A stretch of DNA of 22,506 nt, taken from assembly GCA_049318625.1 (NCBI GenBank), contig JBMOGA010000061.1, forward strand, positions 1 through 22,506, written 5' to 3'. Below are positions 6,958-14,531 of this stretch, piece after piece (within the stretch, counting starts at the first letter, position 1; every line of letters begins with the position of its first letter). The notes below the pieces were generated by a model, which was not told the origin of the DNA, ran no database searches, and saw nothing but the letters and a program-made list of their open reading frames with translations. Both the position numbers and the translations under genes were made by a program. This stretch comes from JBMOGA01 sp049318625. GTDB lineage: Bacteria; Pseudomonadota; Alphaproteobacteria; Rhizobiales; Hyphomicrobiaceae.

Positions 6958-9189
6958 GTGAGCGATTGGTTTTTCAGGCGCGGTGATCGCGACCGGCTGG
7001 TCAACTGGCTCGGCATCGACGCGTGGCTCGATTCGAGCCTCGCGGAGACGTGGGAGCGGCTCAAGGATCGCTACAGCGCGGCCTCGAGCTATTTCGCCCG
7101 GTTCCGTCTGACCGGTTGGAAACGTCTACTCAACGAGCTGCTGTCGGAAGGCGTGACGCTGGCGACCGGCGGCGTGCTGGTCATGTACGCGATGGCCTTG
7201 CCGGCCTTCCTCGAGATCGAGGAGGGCCGCTGGCTGTCGACGGGCAAGTACTCGGTCAAGTTCCTCGACAAGGACGGCAACGAGATCGGCCAGCGCGGCA
7301 TCAATCTCAACGACGCCGTGCCGCTCGAGGAGGTCCCCGAGCATCTCATCAAGGCGACACTGGCCACCGAAGACCGGCGCTTCTTCGAGCATTTCGGCGT
7401 CGACTTCCTCGGCACGTCCCGCGCCATGATCGAGAACCTGCGCGCCAACGATGTCGTCCAGGGCGGATCGACGCTCACCCAGCAGCTCGCTAAGAACCTG
7501 TTCCTATCCTCGGAGCGCTCCATCAAGCGCAAGATCAAGGAGCTGTTCCTCGCCTTCTGGCTCGAAAGCCGTCTGACCAAGCGCGAGATCCTGAAGCTCT
7601 ACCTCGACCGCGCCTACATGGGTGGCGGCGCCTTCGGCGTCGAGGCGGCGGCGCGCTTCTACTTCGGCAAGTCGGTGCGCGACGTGAACATGGCCGAGGC
7701 GGCGATGATGGCCGGCCTCTTCAAGGCACCGACCAAATACGCGCCCCATATCAACCTGCCGGCCGCCCGCGCCCGCGCCAACGATGTGCTGTCCAACCTC
7801 GTCGAGGCCGGATTCTATACGTCGGGCGAAGTGCATGCGGCCCGCCTCGCACCCGCCAAACCGATCGAAACCCAGCGCACCAATTCTCCCGACTGGTTCC
7901 TCGATTTCGCTTTCGACGAGATCCAGCGCGTCATGGAGGGCAAGGGGCAGTTCAATCTGACCGCGCGCACCACGGTCGACCTCTCGCTCCAGCGCCTGGC
8001 GGACGAGGCCTTGAACAACACCATCCGCCAGCAGGGGCGGGCCATGAACGCCACCTCCGGTGCCCTCGTTTCCATGGAGACGGACGGCGCGGTGCGCGCC
8101 ATCGTCGGCGGCCTCGACTACGGCGAGAGCCAGTTCAACCGCGCCACCGCCGCACGCCGCCAGCCCGGCTCGTCGTTCAAGCTCTACGTCTATGCCAGCG
8201 CACTCGAGCACGGCTACACCAACCGCTCGATGGTGCGCGATGCCACCGGTCCCTGTGGCAACTGGATGCCGCAGAACTACGGCGGCGGCGGCGGCTCGGG
8301 CCGCAGCTTGCTGATGGGCGACGCCTTCAAGGTGTCGCTCAACACGACCGCCGTCGATCTCTCCCTCAAGGTCGGCCGCGAGAAGGTCGTCGAGATGACG
8401 CAACGCCTCGGCGTGCGCGGCGTGCGCCGGACCTGCTCGATGGCGCTCGGCGACACCGGCATCGCCCCGATCGAGCACACCGGCGCCTATGCGACGTTCG
8501 CCAACAACGGCAAGTTGGCCAAGCCCTATGCCATCGTCGAGGCCTTTAACTCGAAGGGCGATCTCGTCTATTCGCGCGAGCGCGACGAGCCGCCGGCGCC
8601 GCAGATCGTCACGCCGCGCGTGGCCGAGCAGATGAACCAGATGATGCAGCTGGTCGTCACCGAAGGCACCGGCAAGCGGGCGACGCTGGAATTCACGCAC
8701 GCCGTCGGCAAGACCGGCACCAGCTCGAGCTACCGCGACGCCTGGTTCATGGGCTTCACCGGCCGCTATGTCACCGGGGTGTGGATCGGCAACGACGACT
8801 TCCGGCCGATGCGCAACGTCACCGGCGGCAGCCTGCCCGCCGCCACGTGGCATTCCTTCATGTCGGTGGCCCACACCAACATGAACATCCCGACCATCCC
8901 CGGCCTCCCGCCGCACCCGGTCCAGATCGCCGAGCAGCAGCGCATCGCCGATCTGCGCCGCACCGACCCGAAACTCGCCAAGGCCATCGAGGCCAACCAG
9001 CAGGGCCGCTCGTCGAGCCTGATGCCGGATGCCACGAAGGATGCGTTACGCAAGGTCGTGCAAGCGCTGCGCAAGGCCGGCGGCCTCGAACCGGCACCGG
9101 AGGAGCAGCAGCCCTACGGGCCGCCCGCCCCGTCACCCGAGCGCCGCGCCGAGGCGATCGTACCGTCGATTTCCAACCCGAAGCGCTAG
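6958..9189 (+). CDS. Class A penicillin-binding protein (PBP1A-type transglycosylase/transpeptidase)
   Basis: Bifunctional peptidoglycan synthase of 743 aa in the inner membrane. A cytoplasmic N-terminal extension of about 60 residues precedes one TM segment (about 66-86). The GT51 glycosyltransferase domain follows, with catalytic E138 in ATEDRRFFEH, then GGSTLTQQLAKN at 169-180 and RKIKELFLAF at 191-200. The transpeptidase domain has SSFK at 405-408, SLN at 460-462 and KTGT at 585-588, so all catalytic motifs are present. The C-terminus is proline-rich. The start is a GTG at 6958; the SDWFFRRGDRDRLVNWLG beginning matches how rhizobial homologues start. The DUF1214 gene follows after six bases and is probably co-transcribed. 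Confidence 0.96.
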   Translation: MSDWFFRRGDRDRLVNWLGIDAWLDSSLAETWERLKDRYSAASSYFARFRLTGWKRLLNELLSEGVTLATGGVLVMYAMALPAFLEIEEGRWLSTGKYSVKFLDKDGNEIGQRGINLNDAVPLEEVPEHLIKATLATEDRRFFEHFGVDFLGTSRAMIENLRANDVVQGGSTLTQQLAKNLFLSSERSIKRKIKELFLAFWLESRLTKREILKLYLDRAYMGGGAFGVEAAARFYFGKSVRDVNMAEAAMMAGLFKAPTKYAPHINLPAARARANDVLSNLVEAGFYTSGEVHAARLAPAKPIETQRTNSPDWFLDFAFDEIQRVMEGKGQFNLTARTTVDLSLQRLADEALNNTIRQQGRAMNATSGALVSMETDGAVRAIVGGLDYGESQFNRATAARRQPGSSFKLYVYASALEHGYTNRSMVRDATGPCGNWMPQNYGGGGGSGRSLLMGDAFKVSLNTTAVDLSLKVGREKVVEMTQRLGVRGVRRTCSMALGDTGIAPIEHTGAYATFANNGKLAKPYAIVEAFNSKGDLVYSRERDEPPAPQIVTPRVAEQMNQMMQLVVTEGTGKRATLEFTHAVGKTGTSSSYRDAWFMGFTGRYVTGVWIGNDDFRPMRNVTGGSLPAATWHSFMSVAHTNMNIPTIPGLPPHPVQIAEQQRIADLRRTDPKLAKAIEANQQGRSSSLMPDATKDALRKVVQALRKAGGLEPAPEEQQPYGPPAPSPERRAEAIVPSISNPKR

Positions 9190-9195
9190 CCCGCC

Positions 9196-9903
9196 ATGAC
9201 GATGATCGACATGCTTTCGCTCGAGCGGCCGATCCGCCTGCTCCGGTCGTTCCGTTACGGACGCGGCCTGGCCTGGCGGCTCGACCGCTTGCGGTCACGG
9301 CTGGCCGTCGGCATCGGCTACGGCGGACGCCTCATCCTGTTCCTGATCATCGCCCTCGGTGGCGGCTACGGATCCGCGGCCTACATGGCGAGCCAGCCGA
9401 CGCGTTTGACGGCCGAGCACAACGGCCCTTGGGTCGCCTGGCTGTTCGCCGGACGCCCCGACGCCGATCCCTACACCGCCGTGCGGTTCGCCCAGATCGG
9501 CAGCCTGCCGCTCACCGCCAGCGCCGTGCTCACCTACGAGGCGCGCACCGATAGCGACGGCCGCCGGTTGCAGTCCTCCTGCGAGTACGTGATCGAGGGT
9601 GCGGAACCTCAGGCCTCGTGGTGGAGCGTCGCCGTCTTCGACCAGGACGGCCGCCTGATCCCGAACTCCGCCGACCGCTATGCCTTCAACGCCAGCAACG
9701 TCACCCGCAGCCCCGATGGCCGTATCGTCATCACCATGTCCCGCGAGGCGCGACCGGGCAACTGGCTCCCGCTGGGCGCCGGCGGGCGGTTGGCGCTCAC
9801 ATTCACCCTTTATGGTGTCGTCAGCGAGGTGAACTCCGCCGGCGATCCGTCCGCCCAGCGCCGGATCACGCTGCCGACGATCCGGAGGCTGGCATGCGCC
9901 TGA
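9196..9903 (+). CDS. DUF1214 domain protein, membrane-anchored
   Basis: 235-aa protein with one N-terminal membrane segment (about residues 48-68, rich in Leu, Ile and Gly) and a C-terminal DUF1214 domain. That domain is recognised by the WWSVAVFDQDGRLIPNSADRYAF stretch around 138-160 (the core is WWSVAVFDQDG) and by NWLPLGAGG followed by a terminal beta strand ending in LYGVVS. The topology implies a cytoplasmic tail of about 45 residues and a periplasmic domain. The molecular function of DUF1214 is unknown. The gene begins six bases after the penicillin-binding protein stop and overlaps the next gene by 10 bp, so the three form one operon with a likely envelope role. Confidence 0.85.
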   Translation: MTMIDMLSLERPIRLLRSFRYGRGLAWRLDRLRSRLAVGIGYGGRLILFLIIALGGGYGSAAYMASQPTRLTAEHNGPWVAWLFAGRPDADPYTAVRFAQIGSLPLTASAVLTYEARTDSDGRRLQSSCEYVIEGAEPQASWWSVAVFDQDGRLIPNSADRYAFNASNVTRSPDGRIVITMSREARPGNWLPLGAGGRLALTFTLYGVVSEVNSAGDPSAQRRITLPTIRRLACA

Positions 9904-10466
9904 CCCTCAAACCTCCGAGTTGGCTGCACGGCCGCACCCTGGTTGCCGCCGTGATCGTCGGCGCGATGGTGCACATCGTGGTCACGCTGACGGCCGCCCA
10001 TCGTTCGGCGCGCGCCGCCTTCGATGCCGTTGCCCGCCAGCTGCCGGTCAACCAGATGAAGCTGCTTCCCGCGACGTCGGCGGCCAATCAACTGCTGCCG
10101 TTCCAGTCGCCGGACATGCGTTACGTCGTGTGCCGGTTCGATGCCGGTGACGGATCGATCACGGTCAAGGCCTCGTTGCCCGGCCTCGGCTGGTCGCTCT
10201 CGCTGCACAATGCCGACGGCGGCAACTTCTTCGTGGTGACCGGTCAGGAAGGCCGCCGCACCGAACTTGCCTTGCTGCTGGTGCCGCAGGGAGACGAATT
10301 CGTGCCGCTGCCGCGCGAGGCCGTCGGCGCCCAGAGCCTGGCCCAGGTCCCGATCACCCAGCGCGAAGGTCTTGCCATCGTCCGCGGCCCGCTGACCAGT
10401 CCGGCCTACCGGGCCGAGGTCGAGGCCGAGCTCGCCAAGGCAGCCTGTGCACACCGCAAGCGCTAG
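9894..10466 (+). CDS. DUF1254-like membrane-anchored protein
   Basis: 190-aa protein with an N-terminal TM anchor (about residues 16-36) and a periplasmic domain that resembles the DUF1254-type proteins paired with DUF1214 genes in Hyphomicrobiales. The segment PFQSPDMRYVVCRFDAGDGSI is the most family-like (core MRYVVCRFDAG), followed by WSLSLHNADGGNFF. The ATG lies inside the end of the upstream gene (10-bp overlap), indicating translational coupling. In many bacteria DUF1254 and DUF1214 are fused in one polypeptide; here they are separate and tandem. Function unknown. The gene is convergent with the DUF1491 gene 18 bp away. Confidence 0.75.
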   Translation: MRLTLKPPSWLHGRTLVAAVIVGAMVHIVVTLTAAHRSARAAFDAVARQLPVNQMKLLPATSAANQLLPFQSPDMRYVVCRFDAGDGSITVKASLPGLGWSLSLHNADGGNFFVVTGQEGRRTELALLLVPQGDEFVPLPREAVGAQSLAQVPITQREGLAIVRGPLTSPAYRAEVEAELAKAACAHRKR

Positions 10467-10484
10467 CGCGCGGGGCCTCGACGA

Positions 10485-10826
10485 TCAGCCGAGCCAGCCG
10501 TCCAGGAAGGGCCGGCCGCGCCGGTCCTCGACCTCGATCACCCAGAGATCGGCATCGAAGGCGATCTGGCGCTCGATATGGCTCTCGATCTGGGCATCGG
10601 GCGTGCGGGCCGGCAGATGCACCGTCCACCGCCGTTCCCCGTCGTCGTTGTCAGAGAACCCCGACGGCACCGGCCCGTAAAGGGCTCCGGTCCCGTCCAG
10701 CGCCGAGATCCGGATGAAAATGGCGCCCGCCTGATCGTCGCCGTGGCGGACCACCAGCGCCGGCACGTCCGCCGACCCGCAGCGCCGCACGTAGGCATGC
10801 ACCCAGAATTCGGATGTGAGTCTCAT
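10485..10826 (-). CDS. DUF1491 family protein
   Basis: 113-aa cytoplasmic protein matching the alphaproteobacterial DUF1491 family. It shows the early segment VHAYVRRCGSADVPALVVR and the later DADLWVIEVEDR with a terminal PFLDGWLG. The family is of unknown function. There is no signal peptide or TM segment. It lies just downstream (37 bp) of the peptidoglycan-binding protein gene on the same strand and is probably co-transcribed with it. The pair belongs to a block of small genes that recurs around sufE and mucR in this order of bacteria. Confidence 0.88.
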   Translation of the reverse strand: MRLTSEFWVHAYVRRCGSADVPALVVRHGDDQAGAIFIRISALDGTGALYGPVPSGFSDNDDGERRWTVHLPARTPDAQIESHIERQIAFDADLWVIEVEDRRGRPFLDGWLG

Positions 10827-10863
10827 GGCTTGAGCTTAGCGGCTTCACGACGCCGGGCATAGG

Positions 10864-11532
10864 TCAACGGGCGGCCTGGGCCTTGCGGCCGGCGGTGGCT
10901 TTGATCAGGCGTGCCATCAGCGGCCCGGTGATCCGTCCGGCGGGTTCGAGCCCCTGGTCCAATTCGAATTCGCGGATGGCGCGCGTGGTGTCCGCCCCGG
11001 TGCGCCCGTCGATCTTGCGGGTGAGGTACCCGAGCGTCGCGAGATGCTGCTGCACCGCGCGCACCACCAGTTCCACACCGGCGCCGTTGCGCTCGCCGCC
11101 GCCCTGGGCCGGCAGCGCCACCGCGGCCCCGCCGAGCAGGATCGCCTTCAGCACGGCTTCGGACGGCTCGGCGGTCGGCGGCAACTTGTGCGCCTCTTCG
11201 AACGCCAGGATCGCGGCCCGCGTCACGAGACCCGGCACCCCGTCCTGGGTTCCCGGCTCATAGCCGCGCGCGTGCAGTTCGCGCTGGATGGCGCGCGTGG
11301 TTTCCGACGCGGCCGGCCCCTCGGCCTCCACCGGACGGCCGTCTTTCAGCGTCTTGGTCGGGGCCACGGGCTGGGCGGCCTCCACCGCCGCGGCACGCCG
11401 CACCTCCGCCGCCGGCGCCGCCATCCGGTGCAGCTTCGCCTGCGAAATCGGTTGCGTGAGAATATTCGCGGCCACGCCGGCACTCAGCACGGCGAACAGC
11501 ACGAGACCAAGCCGCGCATAACCGGACGTCAT
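10864..11532 (-). CDS. Membrane-anchored peptidoglycan-binding-domain protein
   Basis: 222-aa protein with an N-terminal hydrophobic segment (about residues 6-25, either signal or anchor), a linker rich in Ala/Pro, and two peptidoglycan-binding type 1 modules. The first module includes AIQRELHARGYEPGTQDG (about 82-99), the second VQQHLATLGYLTRKIDGRTG (about 164-182). These helical repeats bind murein, so the protein probably sits on the periplasmic side of the inner membrane. The start is set at MTSGYAR because GAGGAGG lies four to six bases upstream; an in-frame extension to 11619 lacks support. The DUF1491 gene follows it, and it diverges from the DUF5330 gene over 343 bp. Confidence 0.88.
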   Translation of the reverse strand: MTSGYARLGLVLFAVLSAGVAANILTQPISQAKLHRMAAPAAEVRRAAAVEAAQPVAPTKTLKDGRPVEAEGPAASETTRAIQRELHARGYEPGTQDGVPGLVTRAAILAFEEAHKLPPTAEPSEAVLKAILLGGAAVALPAQGGGERNGAGVELVVRAVQQHLATLGYLTRKIDGRTGADTTRAIREFELDQGLEPAGRITGPLMARLIKATAGRKAQAAR

Positions 11533-11875
11533 CGGGCCCTCCTCGGCCTCGCACGAACAATGGGCGCGATCGTTCGAGGAGGACGCGCTTCGTACCTCCA
11601 CCGAGAGCGTCCGCCGCACCCAAAGACTTCAATGCAGAATCGCGGGTCCGGGTTTCCACCTCATTAACCGTAGGGCCCGGAACGCAAAGGTGTGGCGTAG
11701 CAATGCGGGACAGTGGTCAACGAACGTTTAACTCTGTGACCAATTGGTTGAGACGAACCGGCCGTCAGCCAGAGAGCATTAAGACGAAAAGGGTTTGATG
11801 AGGTCAGACACGGCGGCGTGAGGTGGAGCAACCATCCATGCACGACGGGTCCGGAGAGAGTACGGAAACCGAACC
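11533..11875. promoter_or_regulatory. 343-bp divergent intergenic region, no gene seen
   Basis: No convincing gene is present between the divergent peptidoglycan-binding and DUF5330 genes. The centre is AT-richer than its flanks. It holds a perfect 10-bp palindrome ACCAATTGGT (11739-11748) and three TTAA steps (11664, 11728 and 11779) that do not match the spaced CtrA consensus. It presumably contains both promoters; no clear -35/-10 pair could be assigned. Confidence 0.35.
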
Positions 11876-12274
11876 ATGCTTCTGCGTATGGCATTTTGGA
11901 TCGGTCTGGGGGTTCTGTTGATGCCCACGGACGAGAAGAGCCAGACGAGGCTCATCGCCCAGGCACAATCGACACTGCACTGGACATGGACGTTCTGCGA
12001 CCGCAACGAGGCGACCTGCAAGACAGGCGCCGAGGCGTGGGCGACTTTCGCGAAGAAGGCCGAATTCGGCTTGGCCCTCGCCATGGGCATGGCGAAGGAG
12101 TGGTCCGAGAAGGGGGCCGGGCAAACCGCTGCGGATGCGGGCAATCCCTCGCCCATCGCACCGGCGGTCGCGCCGCTGGTGACATCACCCGCGGCCCCGC
12201 CGGTCCAGAAGCTGCGACGCGAGGACATGCTGCCGCCCTGGCGCGGACCGGCGGCCAGGCGCACCGGAGCCTGA
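11876..12274 (+). CDS. DUF5330 family protein
   Basis: 132-aa protein that resembles the DUF5330 family of Hyphomicrobiales. An N-terminal hydrophobic segment (MLLRMAFWIGLGVLLMPTD) is followed by a conserved central block WTFCDRNEATCKTGAEAW with two cysteines, then an Ala/Pro-rich tail. The protein is probably anchored in or exported across the inner membrane; function unknown. It lies upstream of sufE on the same strand (97-bp gap) and diverges from the peptidoglycan-binding gene, which is the usual neighbourhood for this family. A second ATG at 11888 is an alternative start. Confidence 0.82.
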   Translation: MLLRMAFWIGLGVLLMPTDEKSQTRLIAQAQSTLHWTWTFCDRNEATCKTGAEAWATFAKKAEFGLALAMGMAKEWSEKGAGQTAADAGNPSPIAPAVAPLVTSPAAPPVQKLRREDMLPPWRGPAARRTGA

Positions 12275-12371
12275 TAGGCCGCACTTGCACAGCCCGGCCG
12301 GTCGCGCCTATGTCCTCGGGCGTTGGCCGGCCGCACTGGGGCGCCGGCCCTGCGACCGGGCCGCCCTCACC

Positions 12372-12803
12372 ATGAGCCTCGATACCATCCGCGCGGACTT
12401 CGCCCTGCTCGACGAGTGGGAGGACCGGTACCGCTACGTCATCGAGATCGGCCGGCTGCTGCCGCCGTTTCCCGAGTCCGGGCGCACCGAGGCGAACAAG
12501 GTGCGCGGTTGCGCCAGCCAGGTCTGGCTGGTCACCCACGTCGACCGCACCGCCGGCCCGCCGCGGTTGACCTTCGAAGGCGACAGTGACGCCCTCATCG
12601 TCAAGGGGCTGATTGCCGTGCTGCTGGCCATCTACGAGGGCAAGACGGCCGCCGAGGCCGCCACCCTCGACGCCGGGAAGATCCTGGCCGAGCTGGGGCT
12701 TGCCGAAAACCTGACACCGCAACGCTCCAACGGCTTCAAGTCGATGGTCGAGCGGATCCGGTCGGATGCCCGCCATCTGCTCGAGGCGCCGGGTCCAGGC
12801 TGA
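12372..12803 (+). CDS. sufE: SufE family sulfur acceptor
   Basis: 143-aa SufE protein. SufE accepts persulfide sulfur from the cysteine desulfurase SufS and passes it to the SufBCD scaffold during iron-sulfur cluster assembly in the cytoplasm. The acceptor cysteine is C47 in VRGCASQVWL, the family hallmark. The N-terminal FALLDEWEDRYRYVIEIGRLLPPFP and the C-terminal GFKSMVERIR also fit. The start at MSLDTIR matches family length; the longer frame from 12285 adds a non-conserved basic stretch. No other suf genes are in the window, so it works in trans with a remote suf operon. The end is convergent with the DUF6456 gene, 31 bp away. Confidence 0.95.
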   Translation: MSLDTIRADFALLDEWEDRYRYVIEIGRLLPPFPESGRTEANKVRGCASQVWLVTHVDRTAGPPRLTFEGDSDALIVKGLIAVLLAIYEGKTAAEAATLDAGKILAELGLAENLTPQRSNGFKSMVERIRSDARHLLEAPGPG

Positions 12804-12836
12804 CGAGACCCCGACTGTCGAGACCGGACGGCGCCT
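12784..12836. terminator. Possible stem-loop between convergent sufE and DUF6456 genes
   Basis: AGGCGCCG plus TCC on the left (12784-12796, with a two-base bulge) pairs with GGACGGCGCCT on the right (12826-12836). The loop is about 29 bases and spans the gap between the two stop codons. No T-run follows on either strand, so it is at best a weak or bidirectional 3'-end structure rather than a classical intrinsic terminator. Confidence 0.2.
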
Positions 12837-13377
12837 AGTCGCCGTCCATCCGCGGGCGGTAGTCGGCGGTGCCCCAATGGCGCACGCCCGTCGCACCGGA
12901 CCATGCCTGCCCGTGATCCGGCAGATAGCCGTAGTGGCGGGCCAGCGCATTCAAGGCGTACTGGACGACCACCTTGCCGGAACGCTCCGGCCAGCCCGAC
13001 CGGCGCTCGAGCAGCTCGAGCCCGGTCTCGTGACAGCACACGTCGACCAGCACGCGGGCGAGATCGGGGCCGACTGCGGTCAGCGCCCGCGCGACCCGCT
13101 CCCGCGCCGCGACCGCCCCGTCGCGCAGCTCCACGCCATGGCCGGGCACACCGCCCCCGCGCTGCCCGCCGGCCGACAGTCCGTCCCAGCGCATCGTCGT
13201 GCCGGGCATCATCGCAGCCCGGTGGAAATCGGCGGCCAGCCGCTGACCCGCCATCAGCTGCTCCGCGCCGATCAGCGCCGCCCCCGTCTTGTCCTTGCGC
13301 CGGCTGAGCCAGATCAGCGGGCTCTCGCTGCGCGCCACTCCACCCACAACCTTGCGCCCTGCCCGGTCAACTCTCAT
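12835..13377 (-). CDS. DUF6456 domain protein
   Basis: 180-aa protein matching the DUF6456 family, found in alphaproteobacteria and of unknown molecular function. Recognisable features are ESPLIWLSRRKDKTG near the N-terminus, the AGQRLAADFHRA segment, and the C-terminal half LDVCCHETGLELLERRSGWP followed by a helix and LARHYGYL (core DVCCHETGLELLERR). The start is set at MRVDRAG (13377). The HTH gene stop overlaps this start by 11 bp, so the two are translationally coupled. In other species the domain is often linked to or neighbours DNA-binding domains, which suggests a joint regulatory role; that is inference. Confidence 0.85.
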   Translation of the reverse strand: MRVDRAGRKVVGGVARSESPLIWLSRRKDKTGAALIGAEQLMAGQRLAADFHRAAMMPGTTMRWDGLSAGGQRGGGVPGHGVELRDGAVAARERVARALTAVGPDLARVLVDVCCHETGLELLERRSGWPERSGKVVVQYALNALARHYGYLPDHGQAWSGATGVRHWGTADYRPRMDGD

Positions 13378-13777
13378 CGCCCGCCTCCTCCAGACACACG
13401 GCGAGCTGGCGCACCACATCCTCGAGTATCGTCATCGCGCGATCGAAGTCGGCACCGTCCCGCCGGTTCTCGATCATCTGAACCGCATGCGACACCGTCG
13501 TGCGGTCACGGTCGAACAGGATGCCGACGTCCCGCATGGTCAGCCCGAGGCCGACGTGCGCGAGATACATCGCCACCTGCCGGGCCTGCGCCACCGTTGC
13601 CGCGCCGCGCGTCGGCTGGTTGATCCGCTGGCGCTCGATCTCGAACACCCGGGCCACCGTGTGTTCGAGCACGCCTCGTAGCCAGGCGCTGCCTTCTTCG
13701 CACGTCCGCGAGGATGCGCGCTGGTACCACGGCGGCGCGCTGCTCTCGCCGGGTGAGATATCCATGTGGCCCCCCAT
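13367..13777 (-). CDS. DnaA domain IV-like helix-turn-helix protein
   Basis: 136-aa protein. Residues about 57-110 match the DnaA C-terminal DNA-binding domain (Bac_DnaA_C): AQARQVAMYLAHV, then the HTH, then DRDRTTVSHAVQMIENRR, which aligns with the DHTTVLHA signature helix that reads the DnaA box. One signature residue differs (His replaced by Arg). No AAA+ ATPase domain is present, so this is not an initiator but a stand-alone DnaA-box-type binder, perhaps a transcription or replication regulator. It could start at 13777 or at the ATG at 13765, which has a G-rich run upstream. It overlaps the DUF6456 gene by 11 bp. A DnaA-box-like site lies upstream. Confidence 0.88.
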   Translation of the reverse strand: MGGHMDISPGESSAPPWYQRASSRTCEEGSAWLRGVLEHTVARVFEIERQRINQPTRGAATVAQARQVAMYLAHVGLGLTMRDVGILFDRDRTTVSHAVQMIENRRDGADFDRAMTILEDVVRQLAVCLEEAGDES

Positions 13778-13940
13778 GTTCCTGGACTGTCGAGCCGGCG
13801 CGGCGGTGCACCGCGGCCGGTTCCGTCAAGGTACGTTGCGGCTGAGGCACGGGGATAAGTTGTCATCCCTGGGCGGAATATCCGACGCAAGAGTCATGCC
13901 GTCTGCACGCCGCGACCCGGCGCGCTGGCCCGGCCCACGG

Positions 13941-13949
13941 TTATCCACC
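13941..13949 (+). promoter_or_regulatory. DnaA-box-like site upstream of the DnaA-domain HTH gene
   Basis: TTATCCACC matches the DnaA box consensus TTATNCACA at eight of nine positions. It lies in the 220-bp divergent region between the HTH gene and the small basic protein gene. A weaker inverted copy (seven of nine) lies at 13850-13858, where the minus strand reads TTATCCCCG. Because the adjacent gene encodes a DnaA domain IV-like protein, these could be autoregulatory sites or sites bound by DnaA itself. Support is by sequence match only. Confidence 0.4.
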
Positions 13950-13997
13950 TGCCCCGAGGGCCGTGAGAGCCTCGATCGTCCCGATCCGGAGGTTCCC

Positions 13998-14531
13998 ATG
14001 TCCAAAGTGAAACACCGCCCCGCCGCACCCGCCTCGCGGACCCGCGCCTGGCATCGCGAGCCCACGGCGGCCGCGACGGCGTCGCAGTATCAGCGCGCCC
14101 GCGACCTGCCGCGGTTGGTGCCGATGTGGCCGCGCGAGCTGGCGGATGCCGAGGCGAGCCTCGTCGGGCACCTGACCCTGATCGCCAAGATCACGCGCGC
14201 GCTCCGGCGCGAGCGCCAGTGTGGATTGGCCGGTGACTGGACCTATGATGCGGGCCGCCACCGCGGTCTGCTGGCGGCGTTGCGGCGGGAGCGGGAACTC
14301 TGCAGGCGCCGCTGGGGCCTGACGTTGAGCGGGGGGACGGCGGCCGGAACCGGCGGCCTCACTCGTCTTTTTCGCGCCGCGTGCCGAGACCCATCTGTTT
14401 CGCCAGCGCCGAGCGCGCCGCCGCATAGTTCGGCGCCACCATCGGATAGTCGTGCGGCAGTCCCCACTTTTCCCGATATTCCTCGGGAGACAGGTTGTAG
14501 TGGGTCCTCAGATGCCGCTTCAGCGACTTGA
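13998..14531 (+). CDS. Small basic protein, unknown; 3' end overlaps mucR
   Basis: The ATG has a strong GGAGG five bases upstream, so translation is likely. The first 110 or so residues (Arg-rich, with LPRLVPMWPREL, ITRALRRERQCGLAGDWTYDAGRH and a helical LLAALRRERELCRRRW end) look like a real, conserved small protein family seen in Hyphomicrobiales, function unknown. The frame then stays open and runs 173 bp into the convergent mucR gene before stopping. The last 60 residues (Ser/Pro/Ala-rich) are antisense to mucR codons and are probably not conserved. Either the protein has an unselected tail or a natural stop near 14350 has been lost. Stop position is as read; the functional end is uncertain. 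Confidence 0.6.
   Translation: MSKVKHRPAAPASRTRAWHREPTAAATASQYQRARDLPRLVPMWPRELADAEASLVGHLTLIAKITRALRRERQCGLAGDWTYDAGRHRGLLAALRRERELCRRRWGLTLSGGTAAGTGGLTRLFRAACRDPSVSPAPSAPPHSSAPPSDSRAAVPTFPDIPRETGCSGSSDAASAT

Noticed and set aside
7504..8916. 470-codon minus-strand open frame within the PBP gene
   Set aside because: It lies wholly opposite a PBP1A gene with all catalytic motifs; the translation is His/Arg/Ala-rich and family-less, a codon-bias artefact.
13778..13997. Chromosome origin near the DnaA-box-like sites
   Set aside because: Only one good and one weak box, no AT-rich unwinding element and no dnaA, hemE or parAB neighbours; a promoter operator is more likely.
14290..14385. GC-rich hairpin and T-run near the end of mucR as an intrinsic terminator
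   Set aside because: The T-run is about 14 bases from the stem, and the stretch overlaps the coding end of mucR; spacing is wrong for an intrinsic terminator.
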